NCBI GenBank assembly: GCA_019695185.1
Contig: JAIBAN010000002.1
Location: 230,846 to 294,845 of the forward strand
Length of the DNA: 64,000 nt
DNA from: Blastocatellia bacterium
GTDB taxonomy: Bacteria > Acidobacteriota > Blastocatellia > Chloracidobacteriales > Chloracidobacteriaceae
Reading direction: 5' to 3'
Below are positions 17,718-27,636 of the stretch, in pieces. Numbering within the stretch: the stretch's first letter is position 1; each line of letters opens with the position of its first letter. The position numbers were made by a program, and so were the translations under genes. Under the pieces are notes generated by a model. It made no database searches, was not told the origin of the DNA, and saw nothing but the letters and a program-made list of their open reading frames with translations.

Positions 17718-18815
17718 ATGACAACCCAATCTGCCACTACCTCTTCCCCTCTTCCCGGCACCAGCCGGAAAGCCTATGGAGCTTCATCCGCCGATGCGCA
17801 ACTGGCTCCTTTGACCATTCCCCGCCGTGCCCCGCTGGCCCAGGATGTGGTGATTGACATTCTGTTTTGCGGCGTCTGTCATTCCGATTTGCACCAGGCC
17901 CGGAATGAATGGCACAACACGGTATACCCTTGCGTTCCGGGTCATGAAATTGTCGGACGGGTGACACAGGTCGGCAGCGCCGTCACCAGATTCGAAGTGG
18001 GCGATTTTGCTGCCGTTGGTTGTCTGGTTGATTCCTGCCGGTCCTGCCCTTCGTGCCGGAAAGGGCTGGAACAATTCTGCGAGCAGCACCCCACCTTTAC
18101 CTATAACTCGGAAGACCGGCATTTGGGCGCTGTCACCTATGGCGGATATTCAGAGCAAATTGTGGTGGATGAAGCATTTACCCTCAAAGTACCGGCAGGT
18201 CTGGACCTGGCCGCCACCGCTCCGCTGCTCTGCGCCGGCATCACCACCTATTCTCCCTTGCGCCACTGGAATGTTGGTCCCGGCCAGAAAGTCGGCATTG
18301 TTGGCCTGGGCGGTCTGGGCCACATGGGCGTCAAGTTTGCCAAAGCTCTGGGAGCCCATGTCGTGGTTTTCACCACCTCTCCCGGCAAAATCCAGGATGC
18401 CCTAAGACTGGGTGCCCACGAAGTCGTGGTTTCCACCAATCAGGAGGAAATGAAAAATCACGCCACCAGTTTTAACTTTATTCTGGATACGGTTTCAGCC
18501 CAGCATGACCTGGGAGCCTTCCTTCAATTGCTCAAAGTGGACGGCACTTTGACCATTGTGGGAGCCCCGGAACATCCGCTCCCGCTCCCGATTTTCAACC
18601 TTCTGATACCCCGCCGGAACATCGCCGGTTCGCTCATCGGAGGCATTCAGGAAACCCAGGAAATGCTTGATTTCTGCGCCGCCCACAACATTGTCTGCGA
18701 CATTGAACTGATACCGATGTCCGGCATCAACCAAGCCTATGAACGGCTGCTCAAAAACGATGTGAAGTACCGCTTTGTGATTGACATGGCGTCTTTGCAG
18801 GCGGAAGTGGGCTAG
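17718..18815 (+). CDS. Zinc-dependent NAD(P) alcohol dehydrogenase, cinnamyl-alcohol-dehydrogenase-like
   Basis: 365 residues from ATG 17718, with AAGGAG 7 bases upstream; 13 in-frame codons further out lack a site. Medium-chain dehydrogenase of the CAD/YahK group, which reversibly reduces aldehydes to alcohols. Visible: catalytic zinc ligands Cys54 (FCGVCHSD) and GHE at 75-77, four structural zinc cysteines (107, 110, 113, 121), and the Rossmann loop VGLGGLGHMG (about 196). A following TTS suggests NADPH preference, as in this group. Cytoplasmic. Divergent from an AraC regulator that probably controls it; a role in aldehyde detoxification is plausible but unproven. Confidence 0.92.
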   Translation: MTTQSATTSSPLPGTSRKAYGASSADAQLAPLTIPRRAPLAQDVVIDILFCGVCHSDLHQARNEWHNTVYPCVPGHEIVGRVTQVGSAVTRFEVGDFAAVGCLVDSCRSCPSCRKGLEQFCEQHPTFTYNSEDRHLGAVTYGGYSEQIVVDEAFTLKVPAGLDLAATAPLLCAGITTYSPLRHWNVGPGQKVGIVGLGGLGHMGVKFAKALGAHVVVFTTSPGKIQDALRLGAHEVVVSTNQEEMKNHATSFNFILDTVSAQHDLGAFLQLLKVDGTLTIVGAPEHPLPLPIFNLLIPRRNIAGSLIGGIQETQEMLDFCAAHNIVCDIELIPMSGINQAYERLLKNDVKYRFVIDMASLQAEVG

Positions 18816-18862
18816 TTTGTCTTTCATCGTTTCTTAACCAGCAATCCTCGATTGGGAAAAAA

Positions 18863-18961
18863 GTGGCGCGATTTGTTTCATCGCGCTCTTAACCCGTCTT
18901 TTTCACTCAATTTGGAGAACCAAAAATTTCTTTCCGAGCGCGATGAAATAAATCGCGCCAC
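18863..18961. repeat. REP-like inverted pair, GCGCGAT-ATCGCGC type
   Basis: Left unit 18863-18887 and inverted right unit 18937-18961. The left unit contains the perfect stem GCGCGAT, 7-base loop, ATCGCGC. The ~49-bp spacer (with CAATTTGGAGAACCAA and TTTCTTTCCGAGCGCG) is clearly related to that of the element at 22844-22941, so the whole ~99 bp is a repeated unit. Confidence 0.92.
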
Positions 18962-18992
18962 TATCCAAACCGAGAATTGCGGGTTCAAAAAA

Positions 18993-21900
18993 TTAACGCA
19001 TTCCCTCTTTGACTGCCTGCCGGTTAAGGTCTGGAGCCAATTCTTCCATTGGTGCCTGACACGCAGCAGGAAACTCAATTTCAATCGTGGTACCACAACC
19101 GATGCCCTGGGAAACTGCCCGGATGTGACCGCCGTGGGCTTCCGTATAGCTTTTGGCAATGGCCAGCCCCAGTCCGGTGCCACGGGCGGAAAACTCGTAA
19201 CGGCCTGAAGTGTGGGTGGAGGAATCCGAGTTGGTGTAAAACTGGTCAAAAATCCGGTCAATCTCCCCGGCGGGAATGCCAATCCCGCTATCAATCACGG
19301 TCAACCGGACTCTTTCCGGAACAGCTTCCAGGGTCAGTGAAATCACCCCTTCATCGTGGGTAAATTTGATTGCATTCTGGAGGACGTTGGTCAACACCAG
19401 ATGCACCTTTTCCCGGTCAGCCGTCAGGGAAACCGGCCCCGGAGCCTGGACCTGCACATGTTGCCGGCGCTTTTCGATAAAGGGACGCAGGTCTTCCACC
19501 ACTTCCGCTGCCAAAGCCGCCGCATCAAACACAGTTGGCTTGAGCAGGGCGCGGCCTTCGTTGATTTTGAGCATTTCCAGCAAATCCTGAAACGTGGTCA
19601 CCATCCGCTCAATCATGCGTTGGGAAACTCCCAGCGAGCGTTTCTGGATGTCGGTGAGAGGGCCAAAGAGTTCCGCCAGCAGGGTTTCATTGTAGCCTTT
19701 GACCACGGTCAGCGGCGTGCGCATCTCGTGCGAAGTGACCATCAGGAAGTTGGTTTTCATCCGGTTGAGTTCCTGCAAGGCATGAGTGACTTCGCGTTCC
19801 TGGGCATAGAGGCGTTCGAGTTCCTTCAACGACTCGGCCACCATGAGGTTTTTTTCCTCCAATTCGCCATAGAGGTTCGCATTTTCAATCGCGCCCGCAG
19901 CCTGCGCCGCCAGTGACTCAATCAATTGGCGGTCATCCTCCGAAAAGGCCGGTGCCCCCGGTTTGCGCTTGACCTCCAGCACTCCCAGCACGTTCCCGCT
20001 ACGGGTCCGAATCGGAACATCCATAAAGCCGTCAACCGGATACAATTCCTGATTGGCAGCCGAAATCAGGGCTACGGCCTGCGGGTCGTTGATGACAAAG
20101 GTTCTTCCTTCGGCGGCAGCCTGTCCGGCAATTCCCCGGCCCAGCGGAATCACCAGATGACAATCCTGCCATTGCCCTTCCAGAAACCTCCGCTTGAAAA
20201 TCAGCTCTCCGCCCTCCACCAACCCCAGACCGCCGGGTTCGCCCCCCACCAACCGGGCACTTTCCTCCGCCGTGTTCTGGAGCACCGTCGTCATGTCAAG
20301 TTGCGAATTGATAAGACGAATGCTGTCCAACAACTGTCGCAAGGTGGTCAACCGTTGTTCCTGCAATTCGCGCAGCCGCTCCAGCCGCTGGCGCTGCTTT
20401 TCGTTAAGATTTCGAATCCGCCAGGCAAAGACACCGTATCCCGCAGCCAGCACCAGCGCCGCCAACGCCAGGCGAAACCACCACAGATTCCAAAAAGGGG
20501 GGCGGATAGTGAGCGCCACCGCTTGCGGTGCGCTCCACAATCCATGAGCCGACGCGGCTTTGACCAGAAAGGTATACTCGCCCGGCGGCAGGTTGGTAAA
20601 CCGGGCCGAGCGTTCCGGCGTCGGGGCCGACCAATCCCGGTCAAACCCTTGCAACCGATAGCTATACCGAATGGATTCCTCTTCCACAAAGGAGAGCGCC
20701 AAAAAACCGAACGTCACGCTGTTTTGGTCAAAGGCCAATTGGAGCGGAGTTGCCACTCCGGCAGCATTGGCCCGCACGTTCAAGGTGGAACTGCCGGTGA
20801 CCCGGATTTCCTGAAGGTACATCCGGGGTGGCAGCGGGCGGGCAATTTCCACCGTGGGACGAAACCGGACAGCCCCTTCGTTGGTGCCAAACCAGAGGGA
20901 ACCGTCCTGTGCGCGCAGGCAGGCCCCGGTGAAAAACTCGTTACTGAGCAGTCCGTCCTTGAGGCCATAGGTCCAAAACCGCTGACCGTCAAAAACCGCT
21001 ATTCCGCAGGAAGTGCCAACCCAGATGGCTCCGTTGTAGCGGGTAATGGTCCGAATCGAATTGTTGGGCAAGCCCTCGGCAATGCCGAACTTTTCCATCC
21101 GGGTGCCGGTCATGCGGCACAGACCGTCGGTTGTGCCAATCCAGAAACTGCCGTCTTCGTCTTCAAATATGCAGCGCACCCGCTTACCCGGCAGCCCGTT
21201 GCCCGTGTGCAGGTTGTGAAAGACCGCTCCATCATAGCGGCTGAGGCCGCCCTCGCAACAAAACCAGAGATTTCCGGCATGGTCGAGCGAAATGGTGGAA
21301 ACCTGATTTTGGACCAGTCCCTCCTCTGTGGAAAACAGTTTGAATTCGTGCCCGTCGTACCGGGCAACCCCTCGACTGGTGCTGGTATGGGAACCAAACC
21401 AGAGATGACCTTGCCGATCTTCCTGAATACAGGTGATCCGATCTCCGACCCCCAACCGGGAGTTGGGGAAATTCTCAAACCGCCTCCCGTCAAAACAGGA
21501 AACCCCTTGATAGCCTCCGGTCCAGATGTGCCCGGCATGGTCAATCCCCAATGACCAGAGACTGTTTTCCAGCAATCCGTCGGCAGTTGTGTAGCGCCGG
21601 ATGTGCCCTTGCAGGTCAAGCGACGACAATCCGCTGTTGATGGAGGAAAACCAGAGCGTGCCGTCCGCTGTCTGGCCGACTCCGGTAATTCCGCCGTCAC
21701 TAAGACCGGTGGAGGGCAGATAGTTGGCAAATGCCTCGCTGCTTAAACGAAACACCCCGTTGAGCCAGGTGCCACACCAGATATTGCCCTCGTGGTCCTC
21801 GGCAATTGAAGTCAGGTAATCATTCGGAAGTCCGTTGCCATGATTGAAAACCGTGAAATGCTCGCCGTCGAGCCGCGCCAGACCGCCTCCAAAAGTGGAG

Positions 21901-22697
21901 CACCAGATACGCCCATGGCGGTCAACCAGCACGCCGCTAATCATGTTGACACCCAGTCCCGCTTTGGTCGTGTAGGTGCGAAAGGCATGACCGTCCCAGA
22001 CACTGAGGCCACCGCTGGTCGCAATCCAAATACGGTGGGCGGCATCTTCGGCAAAAGCGAAAACATTTTCATCCAGTAAACCGTCCGGCTTGCCATACCT
22101 TATCCAGGTTGGTGCGGCACCACCGGCAACAGGCAGACATACCACCCCATTCCCACGAATCCCGGCCCAGAGCCGTCCTTGCTGGTCTTCAAACAAGGTC
22201 CAGACCCGGCCCTTGGGAAACCCCTGGGCGGCACCAAACGAAGTAAAGGTCTTTCCATCAAACCGGCTGAGGCCACTGGCCGTGCCAAACCACAGGTCAC
22301 CCGACCGGGTGCAAAGCCCGCTGTACACCTCATTCGAAATCAAGCCGTTGGCCGTGGTATAGGCTGTAAACTTCGTTCCGTCATAACAACTGACGCCACC
22401 CTGCGTGGCAAACCAGAAAACCCCTTTGGAATCTTCAAAAATGACCCGGACACTGGGGTCAATCAATCCCTGGGCAACCCCCAGCGTGTGATAGGTCAGA
22501 CCATCATAGCGACAGGCTCCGGCCACGGTGCCAAACCACATGTACCCTTGGCGGTCCTGATAGAGCCCATAAATGACATTGCTGGGGGCACCCGTACTGG
22601 AATTGAAAACCTTGAAGCGATACACCTGCCCCGATGCCATGAGCAAAGGCACCAAAACCCAGATGAAAATCAGGATTGACCGGTGAATGACTCGCAT
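18993..22697 (-). CDS. Double-propeller sensor histidine kinase with GAF domain
   Basis: 1234 residues: signal peptide (about 1-24), 14 blade repeats (about 25-640), Y_Y_Y domain, membrane span (about 737-760), short coiled coil (RLERLRELQEQRLTTLRQL), GAF (about 795-940), phosphoacceptor His990 in SHEMRTPLTV, N-box NVLQNAIKF, IDSGIGI and EFSARGTGLGLAIAKSY. It is a full-length paralogue of 7728-11492: blades correspond in order, for example the GVFRLSSEAFA and GVSCFDG blades. The ligand is unknown and no cognate response regulator is adjacent. REP-like elements of the same family flank it on both sides. Confidence 0.92.
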   Translation of the reverse strand: MRVIHRSILIFIWVLVPLLMASGQVYRFKVFNSSTGAPSNVIYGLYQDRQGYMWFGTVAGACRYDGLTYHTLGVAQGLIDPSVRVIFEDSKGVFWFATQGGVSCYDGTKFTAYTTANGLISNEVYSGLCTRSGDLWFGTASGLSRFDGKTFTSFGAAQGFPKGRVWTLFEDQQGRLWAGIRGNGVVCLPVAGGAAPTWIRYGKPDGLLDENVFAFAEDAAHRIWIATSGGLSVWDGHAFRTYTTKAGLGVNMISGVLVDRHGRIWCSTFGGGLARLDGEHFTVFNHGNGLPNDYLTSIAEDHEGNIWCGTWLNGVFRLSSEAFANYLPSTGLSDGGITGVGQTADGTLWFSSINSGLSSLDLQGHIRRYTTADGLLENSLWSLGIDHAGHIWTGGYQGVSCFDGRRFENFPNSRLGVGDRITCIQEDRQGHLWFGSHTSTSRGVARYDGHEFKLFSTEEGLVQNQVSTISLDHAGNLWFCCEGGLSRYDGAVFHNLHTGNGLPGKRVRCIFEDEDGSFWIGTTDGLCRMTGTRMEKFGIAEGLPNNSIRTITRYNGAIWVGTSCGIAVFDGQRFWTYGLKDGLLSNEFFTGACLRAQDGSLWFGTNEGAVRFRPTVEIARPLPPRMYLQEIRVTGSSTLNVRANAAGVATPLQLAFDQNSVTFGFLALSFVEEESIRYSYRLQGFDRDWSAPTPERSARFTNLPPGEYTFLVKAASAHGLWSAPQAVALTIRPPFWNLWWFRLALAALVLAAGYGVFAWRIRNLNEKQRQRLERLRELQEQRLTTLRQLLDSIRLINSQLDMTTVLQNTAEESARLVGGEPGGLGLVEGGELIFKRRFLEGQWQDCHLVIPLGRGIAGQAAAEGRTFVINDPQAVALISAANQELYPVDGFMDVPIRTRSGNVLGVLEVKRKPGAPAFSEDDRQLIESLAAQAAGAIENANLYGELEEKNLMVAESLKELERLYAQEREVTHALQELNRMKTNFLMVTSHEMRTPLTVVKGYNETLLAELFGPLTDIQKRSLGVSQRMIERMVTTFQDLLEMLKINEGRALLKPTVFDAAALAAEVVEDLRPFIEKRRQHVQVQAPGPVSLTADREKVHLVLTNVLQNAIKFTHDEGVISLTLEAVPERVRLTVIDSGIGIPAGEIDRIFDQFYTNSDSSTHTSGRYEFSARGTGLGLAIAKSYTEAHGGHIRAVSQGIGCGTTIEIEFPAACQAPMEELAPDLNRQAVKEGMR

Positions 22698-22843
22698 GGG
22701 ATTTGGAAAAGTTTGTGGTTCAAACTTGGATACCTGTAGCAGAAGCTTTAACTTGTTCTAAAAAAAATACAAGTGCAGCCGGATTCCGAATGGAGAAATT
22801 TTCCCATCGGCTTGGGAGCAGGTTGAGCACGTATTTGGGAACT

Positions 22844-22941
22844 GTGGCGCGATTTGTTTCATCGCGCTTCTGTCCTTCTCGTCCATTCAATTTAGAGAAC
22901 CAATAGGTTCTTTTCCGAGCGCAATAAACAAATCGCGCCAC
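22844..22941. repeat. REP-like inverted pair, GCGCGAT-ATCGCGC type
   Basis: Left unit 22844-22868, inverted right unit 22918-22941 (slightly decayed: GCGCAATAAAC), about 98 bp in all. The spacer carries CAATTTAGAGAACCAA and TTCTTTTCCGAGCGC, closely matching the copy at 18863-18961. It sits between two sensor kinase genes. Confidence 0.92.
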
Positions 22942-23017
22942 TTTTTCCAAAGTCCTCAGTCTTCTTTTCAGGTCAGACTTCATGCGGCGGCGGCGCACCA
23001 CCAGCCATGAAAACCGG

Positions 23018-23054
23018 CTCAGTCCTCAGTCCTCAGTCCTCAGTCCTCAGTCCT
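23018..23054 (-). repeat. Single heptamer array, type A, unpaired
   Basis: About five copies of CTCAGTC ending 10 bases before the stop of the hybrid kinase (which reads leftwards). No opposite arm was found between 22698 and 23018; only a short CCTCAGTC at about 22955 resembles a unit. It is the one clearly one-armed array among the type A copies. Confidence 0.85.
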
Positions 23055-23064
23055 ATTTCTTACA

Positions 23065-26000
23065 TCAGTCTTTGGCCTCGGATGCAGGCAGCAGCCACCG
23101 TTCCAGCATTCCGGCCAGCGTTTCCAGCGTGACAGGTTTGGCCAAATAGTCATCCATCCCGGCGGCAAAACATTTTTCCCGCTCACCGTCGAGCGCATTG
23201 GCGGTGAGTGCAATAATAATCATCCGGTCATCATCCGGAGCGAAGCGCCGCCCTGCGGCTTCCAGTTCCCGCACGGCACGAGTGGCGGAAAATCCATCCA
23301 TAATTGGCATCTGGCAATCCATCAGCACCAAATCGTAGCTGCCGGTCTCCAATGCCTCCAATACACCTTGGCCATTTTCCACCACGACTGCCTCGTAATT
23401 GAGTTTTTTCAACTGTTTGACCACCACTTTCTGGTTAATCAGGTTGTCTTCGGCCACTAAAATACAGCGGGAACGCTCCGCCCGATTGGGACTTGCCTGG
23501 GAAACCGGGGTGTTGATTTTCTCAAAAAAGCCACTGACTTCTCCCGGATGCAGGCCACGCAGGAGGGCGTAGCGCAACGTGTTGCGCCGAACCGGTTTGG
23601 AAAGTGAAGCCACCGCCTGATGGCGAATCCATTCCGTAGCCAGCGAACCCTGCCCCAGCCATGTCATGGTAATCATTAGCGGCAGACGGCTCGACAGCCA
23701 AAACGGCTGTTTGGTGGAGGGGTCCACCACCTGCCAGCCACTCATTTCAGGATCCACCAACAATAGGTCGAAAAATTGCAGCCCTCTTTCCATAATCATC
23801 TGCCGGGCTTCCTCCGGCGATGCCACGGCCTCCGCCACAATTTTCCACCTGGCCAGCATGTGCGTCAGCATCTGGCGGGTCACCGGATGGTCCTCCACGA
23901 CCAAAACCTGCTTTCCGGCCAGCTCGGCGCTTTTTTCGGTTTCGGGTTCCGGAACTGAACGGGTGACCGGTTCAAACCGGATGGAAAATGAAAAAGTCGT
24001 CCCGGCACCAACCGTGCTCTCAACCTCCATTCGTCCTCCCATCCGTTCAATCAACTGCTTGGAAATCACCAACCCCAACCCGGTCCCGCCAAACCGCCGG
24101 GTAGTCGAACTGTCAGCCTGGGTAAAGGGCTGAAAGAGCCGCTCCTGCCCCTCAGGCGAAATCCCAATCCCGGTATCACGAACCATAAACCGCACCCACA
24201 ACTTTGACTCTTGGGAGTCCTGGGAGTCCTGGGGGTCCTGGGGGTCTTGGGAGTCTTGGGAGTCTTGGGAGTCTTGGGAGTGGTTGCAACCCTGAACCCT
24301 GAACCCTGAACCCTGAACCCAGTCTTCCCGACTCCCTGGACTTTCTGAAGTGATTTTGGCAACTGAGACAACCACCTCCCCCTGGTCGGTGAATTTGACC
24401 GCATTCCCCACCAGATTGAGCAGAACCTGGCGCAATCGTCCTGGGTCACCCAATACCCAACCGGACAGTTCCGGATCCAGCAATGCCACCAACTCCAGCT
24501 TTTTACTGCCGGCCTGGAGGGCAAACAGTTCCAGGACATCTTCGACCACCCGCTCCAGGCTGAACTCAACCTGCTCCAACTCGACCCGCCCGGCTTCAAT
24601 TTTCGAGAAATCCAGGATGTCATTGATAATCGTCAGCAGGGCGGTTCCGGAATGATAGGCTGTTTCGGCATAGTCACGTTGTTCGGTGTTGAGTTTGGTT
24701 TCGCTCAACAACCCCATCATGCCCAGAATTCCGTTGAGCGGAGTGCGAATCTCGTGACTCATGTTGGCTAGAAAGACACTCTTGGTTTCCGCAGCCCGAA
24801 CGGCTTCCTCACGGGCCTGAACGGCCACCTGTTCCGAAGCCCGCAATTGGGCCACGGTCTGGGCCAGCTCGGCAGCCTGTTTTTTCAAGGCAATGCTGGA
24901 TTGAGCCAACTCCACCGTGCGCTCCCGGACTTTTCCTTCCAGCAAGTCGGCTCTTTTTTTGAGGGAGCGTACCCGCCATTGCACCCCTCCCGCCAACAAC
25001 CCGCTGCCCCCCAGCAGGTAGAGGGCATAGGCCCACCACCGTTTCCACAGCGGCGGCAAAATGGTGATGGCGATGCTGATTCCGGTTTCATTCCAAACCC
25101 CGTCGCTGTTGGCCGCCCGCACCCGGAAAAGGTAGGTTCCCGGATTGAGGTTTGAATAGACAGCTTCACGTTTGTTGCCGGCCTCCAGCCAATCGCGGTC
25201 AAACCCGTTCAATCGATAGGTGTATCCATTGCGCTCCGGAGCATTGAAATCAAGGGCGACAAATTGAAAGGAAAGCGAATTCCGGTCATACGGCAATTCG
25301 AATGAGCGCAACGAACCGTCTTCATTTTCAAACAGCACCGCCTCCTGAAAAATCTTGACTCCCACCAGAGCCACCGGGGGCGGTTTCAGGTTGTCCCGGA
25401 TGGCTTCGGGTTGAAAGACATTCAGGCCATTGGTCCCGCCAAAATATATTTCCCCGTTCTGATTCTGAAAAAAGGCCCGCCGGTTAAACTCCTTTCCCTG
25501 CAACCCATCGGGAATGTTATAGGTGCGAAATTTTCCGGAAACCGGATTGTAGCGGGCGATGCCATTGTCACTACTGACCCACAGGTTATGCCGCCGGTCT
25601 TCAAATACTCCATACACATTGTTGTGAGGCAAACCGTCCTTTTCCGTCACATAGAAAAAACTGTCCGTTTCCCGTTCGTAGCGAGCCAGCCCGGCTCCTT
25701 TCGTGGCGACCCAAAAAGTGCCGGTTGAATCCTCTAAAAAACTGGAGACGAACACATCCTGATTGGGCAACAACGCATACCCTCGAAAGAGCCCCGTCCC
25801 CCGGTCAAGGCGGGCCAGTATCCGGTCCGTACCAATCCAGAGATACCCCTGACTGTCTTCAAAGATTGCCTGAACCTGGGTTCGGCCCTCCATATAGTTG
25901 GGCAAGTCTCTGTAATGCCGGACGGATTTCCGGTCCGGTGCAATGGTAAAAAACCCGGTATCCGTGCCAACCCACAAAGCCCCATCCCGGCTTTCCATGA

Positions 26001-27384
26001 TGGTGGTCACGAAATTGGTGGTCACTTGGTCAAAACGGGAAAAGATTCCCGTGGCAGGATTCAGGGTCTGCAAGCCTCCGCCATAGGAACCTACCCAGAG
26101 CCTGTGGGTTCGGTCTGCAAAAACGGCCCAAACGTTGTCATTGGCCAAAGAATCCGGACGCTGGGGATTGTGGCGATAGACAGTGAATGTGTTGGTCTGC
26201 CGGTCCCAGCGATTGAGGCCGCCAAACTGGGTGCCCACCCAGACCGCCCCGGTGTTGTCTTCGCAGAGACCTCGCACATAATTGCTGCTGAGAGAATTGG
26301 AATCATAGGGATTGTTGACCGCCAGTCGGAATTTGTGTGCGACGGGTGAATACTTGCTGAGTCCGGCAATCAAATCCCCTACCCAGATAACCCCGGAACG
26401 GTCTTGCAGCAAGGCCGTCACCGTATCACCTCCCAGACTCGTCGGGTGGCGTGGATTGTGCAGCAGCGAGGTCACGGCATTGGTTTGCAGGTCAATCCGC
26501 AATACCCCTCGTCCATCCGAACCGGCCCAAAGGGTGCCGTCGTCAGCCAGCAGGACCGCCGTTGACATCCGACGCAACAAGGGGATGGTTGAGATATCCA
26601 CATCACGAAAATGTTTGACGGGTTGTCTGGTTTGCGGGTCAAAGAGAAAAACCCCGTCCGAAGAAGTCACCACCAAGTGACCGGAGGGTGTCACCAGCAT
26701 ATTGCCGTCCACCGTCAACCAGCGTTGATTTTCCGTCAGTTCAAACTCGTAAACCTTGGTAAACTGCTCGGTCTTCCGGTCAAAAATCAACAGCCGGTTC
26801 AGGGTGCGGACCCACAGGGTTCCGGCCTTATCCTCCAGCAGGGAAAGCACATGAACATACGGATACACCCCCGGCGGTTCAAATATGCGAAACGTACCGC
26901 TGGCTTCATCAAAAGAGGCCAGCCCCTTGCCTGTTCCCAGCCAGAACCGTCCGCTGGCGTCCTCCACAATAGCGTCAATGGTGGTGTAGGCCCCTTCCGA
27001 TTGGCGCAAGGTCTCAGTCAAAAATGAGGAAAAAGTATTTGTGCTGCGATTAAACCGGTTGAGTCCCAAATTGGTACCCACCCACAAACGATGCTCGCGG
27101 TCTTCAAACAGCGAAGTCACATAATTGGCGGAAAGTGATCCGGGCCGGCTTTGGTCGCGGCGAAAGACGGTGAAAGTGGTCCCGTCGTATTTGTTCAACC
27201 CGTCTTCGGTTCCAATCCACAAAAACCCCTGACTGTCCTGAAACAGACAATGGACGGCATTATTCGAAAGCCCCTCCGTGTTGGTGATGTGCTCAAACAA
27301 CACGTCACCCGTTTCGGCACAAACGGCCCCTCCCCAAGCAATAATGATGAGCAGCAGCCACAGTGAACGGAGCAATGAGCGCAT
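23065..27384 (-). CDS. Double-propeller hybrid sensor histidine kinase with two receiver domains, repeat-invaded
   Basis: 1439 residues: signal peptide (about 1-24), 14 blades in the style '[16 protein letters not shown]', Y_Y_Y domain, membrane span (about 776-800), LEGKVRERT coiled coil, phosphoacceptor His877 in [11 protein letters not shown], HATPase with N-box [16 protein letters not shown] and [14 protein letters not shown], then receiver 1 (acceptor Asp1211, LLVDPEMSG, conserved SKP lysine) and receiver 2 (Asp1356, [13 protein letters not shown]). There is no GAF and no DNA-binding output, so the signal must pass to a separate phosphotransfer protein or regulator not in this window. 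Residues about 1020-1062, between N-box and DTGIG, are an in-frame insertion of repeat arrays. The propellers match those of the Ser/Thr-kinase fusion at 34838-38713 (blade 14 ends VFQPE in both). Confidence 0.93.
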   Translation of the reverse strand: MRSLLRSLWLLLIIIAWGGAVCAETGDVLFEHITNTEGLSNNAVHCLFQDSQGFLWIGTEDGLNKYDGTTFTVFRRDQSRPGSLSANYVTSLFEDREHRLWVGTNLGLNRFNRSTNTFSSFLTETLRQSEGAYTTIDAIVEDASGRFWLGTGKGLASFDEASGTFRIFEPPGVYPYVHVLSLLEDKAGTLWVRTLNRLLIFDRKTEQFTKVYEFELTENQRWLTVDGNMLVTPSGHLVVTSSDGVFLFDPQTRQPVKHFRDVDISTIPLLRRMSTAVLLADDGTLWAGSDGRGVLRIDLQTNAVTSLLHNPRHPTSLGGDTVTALLQDRSGVIWVGDLIAGLSKYSPVAHKFRLAVNNPYDSNSLSSNYVRGLCEDNTGAVWVGTQFGGLNRWDRQTNTFTVYRHNPQRPDSLANDNVWAVFADRTHRLWVGSYGGGLQTLNPATGIFSRFDQVTTNFVTTIMESRDGALWVGTDTGFFTIAPDRKSVRHYRDLPNYMEGRTQVQAIFEDSQGYLWIGTDRILARLDRGTGLFRGYALLPNQDVFVSSFLEDSTGTFWVATKGAGLARYERETDSFFYVTEKDGLPHNNVYGVFEDRRHNLWVSSDNGIARYNPVSGKFRTYNIPDGLQGKEFNRRAFFQNQNGEIYFGGTNGLNVFQPEAIRDNLKPPPVALVGVKIFQEAVLFENEDGSLRSFELPYDRNSLSFQFVALDFNAPERNGYTYRLNGFDRDWLEAGNKREAVYSNLNPGTYLFRVRAANSDGVWNETGISIAITILPPLWKRWWAYALYLLGGSGLLAGGVQWRVRSLKKRADLLEGKVRERTVELAQSSIALKKQAAELAQTVAQLRASEQVAVQAREEAVRAAETKSVFLANMSHEIRTPLNGILGMMGLLSETKLNTEQRDYAETAYHSGTALLTIINDILDFSKIEAGRVELEQVEFSLERVVEDVLELFALQAGSKKLELVALLDPELSGWVLGDPGRLRQVLLNLVGNAVKFTDQGEVVVSVAKITSESPGSREDWVQGSGFRVQGCNHSQDSQDSQDSQDPQDPQDSQDSQESKLWVRFMVRDTGIGISPEGQERLFQPFTQADSSTTRRFGGTGLGLVISKQLIERMGGRMEVESTVGAGTTFSFSIRFEPVTRSVPEPETEKSAELAGKQVLVVEDHPVTRQMLTHMLARWKIVAEAVASPEEARQMIMERGLQFFDLLLVDPEMSGWQVVDPSTKQPFWLSSRLPLMITMTWLGQGSLATEWIRHQAVASLSKPVRRNTLRYALLRGLHPGEVSGFFEKINTPVSQASPNRAERSRCILVAEDNLINQKVVVKQLKKLNYEAVVVENGQGVLEALETGSYDLVLMDCQMPIMDGFSATRAVRELEAAGRRFAPDDDRMIIIALTANALDGEREKCFAAGMDDYLAKPVTLETLAGMLERWLLPASEAKD
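24206..24320. repeat. Type B nonamer array plus type D heptamer array inside a histidine kinase gene
   Basis: 24206-24281 holds about eight TTGGGAGTC-like units in one orientation; 24289-24320 holds about four CCCTGAA units. Both are translated, giving DSQ/DPQ repeats and the GSGFRVQG stretch. There is no complementary arm of either type, so this is two half-elements side by side rather than a hairpin. Confidence 0.9.
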
Positions 27385-27389
27385 GGCGA

Positions 27390-27543
27390 GTTCAGGGTCC
27401 AGGGTCCAGGGTCCAGGGTTCAGGGTTCAGGGTTCAGGGTTTTTGAACACCAGACAAATTGAAGTATCGAATAGGGCTGTAATTGTCTTTTGTCCATTGT
27501 CCATTCAGCAGTCTTGAACCCTGAACCCTGAACCCTGAACCCT
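27390..27543. repeat. Inverted pair of heptamer arrays, unit CAGGGTT (type D), with core
   Basis: Left array 27390-27440 (CAGGGTC and CAGGGTT units) and right array 27514-27543 (CCCTGAA). The loop holds a core (27439-27487, GTTTTTGAACACCAG...) that recurs in two other type D elements. The left arm lies 5 bases upstream of the hybrid kinase ATG, in its leader; the right arm lies upstream of yceH. Confidence 0.9.
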
Positions 27544-27636
27544 AAAAAAAGATTGTGAGAAAAATGAGAAAAAAGATTAACATGGTGCCTCTCAGAAACA
27601 AGCTGTTCCCTCATTTTTTCAAAGGAGTCGGAAACT

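Noticed and set aside
19926..21554. 542-codon + strand frame opposite the sensor kinase
   Set aside because: It is an antisense shadow of the propeller repeats, and its codon pattern follows the opposite strand.
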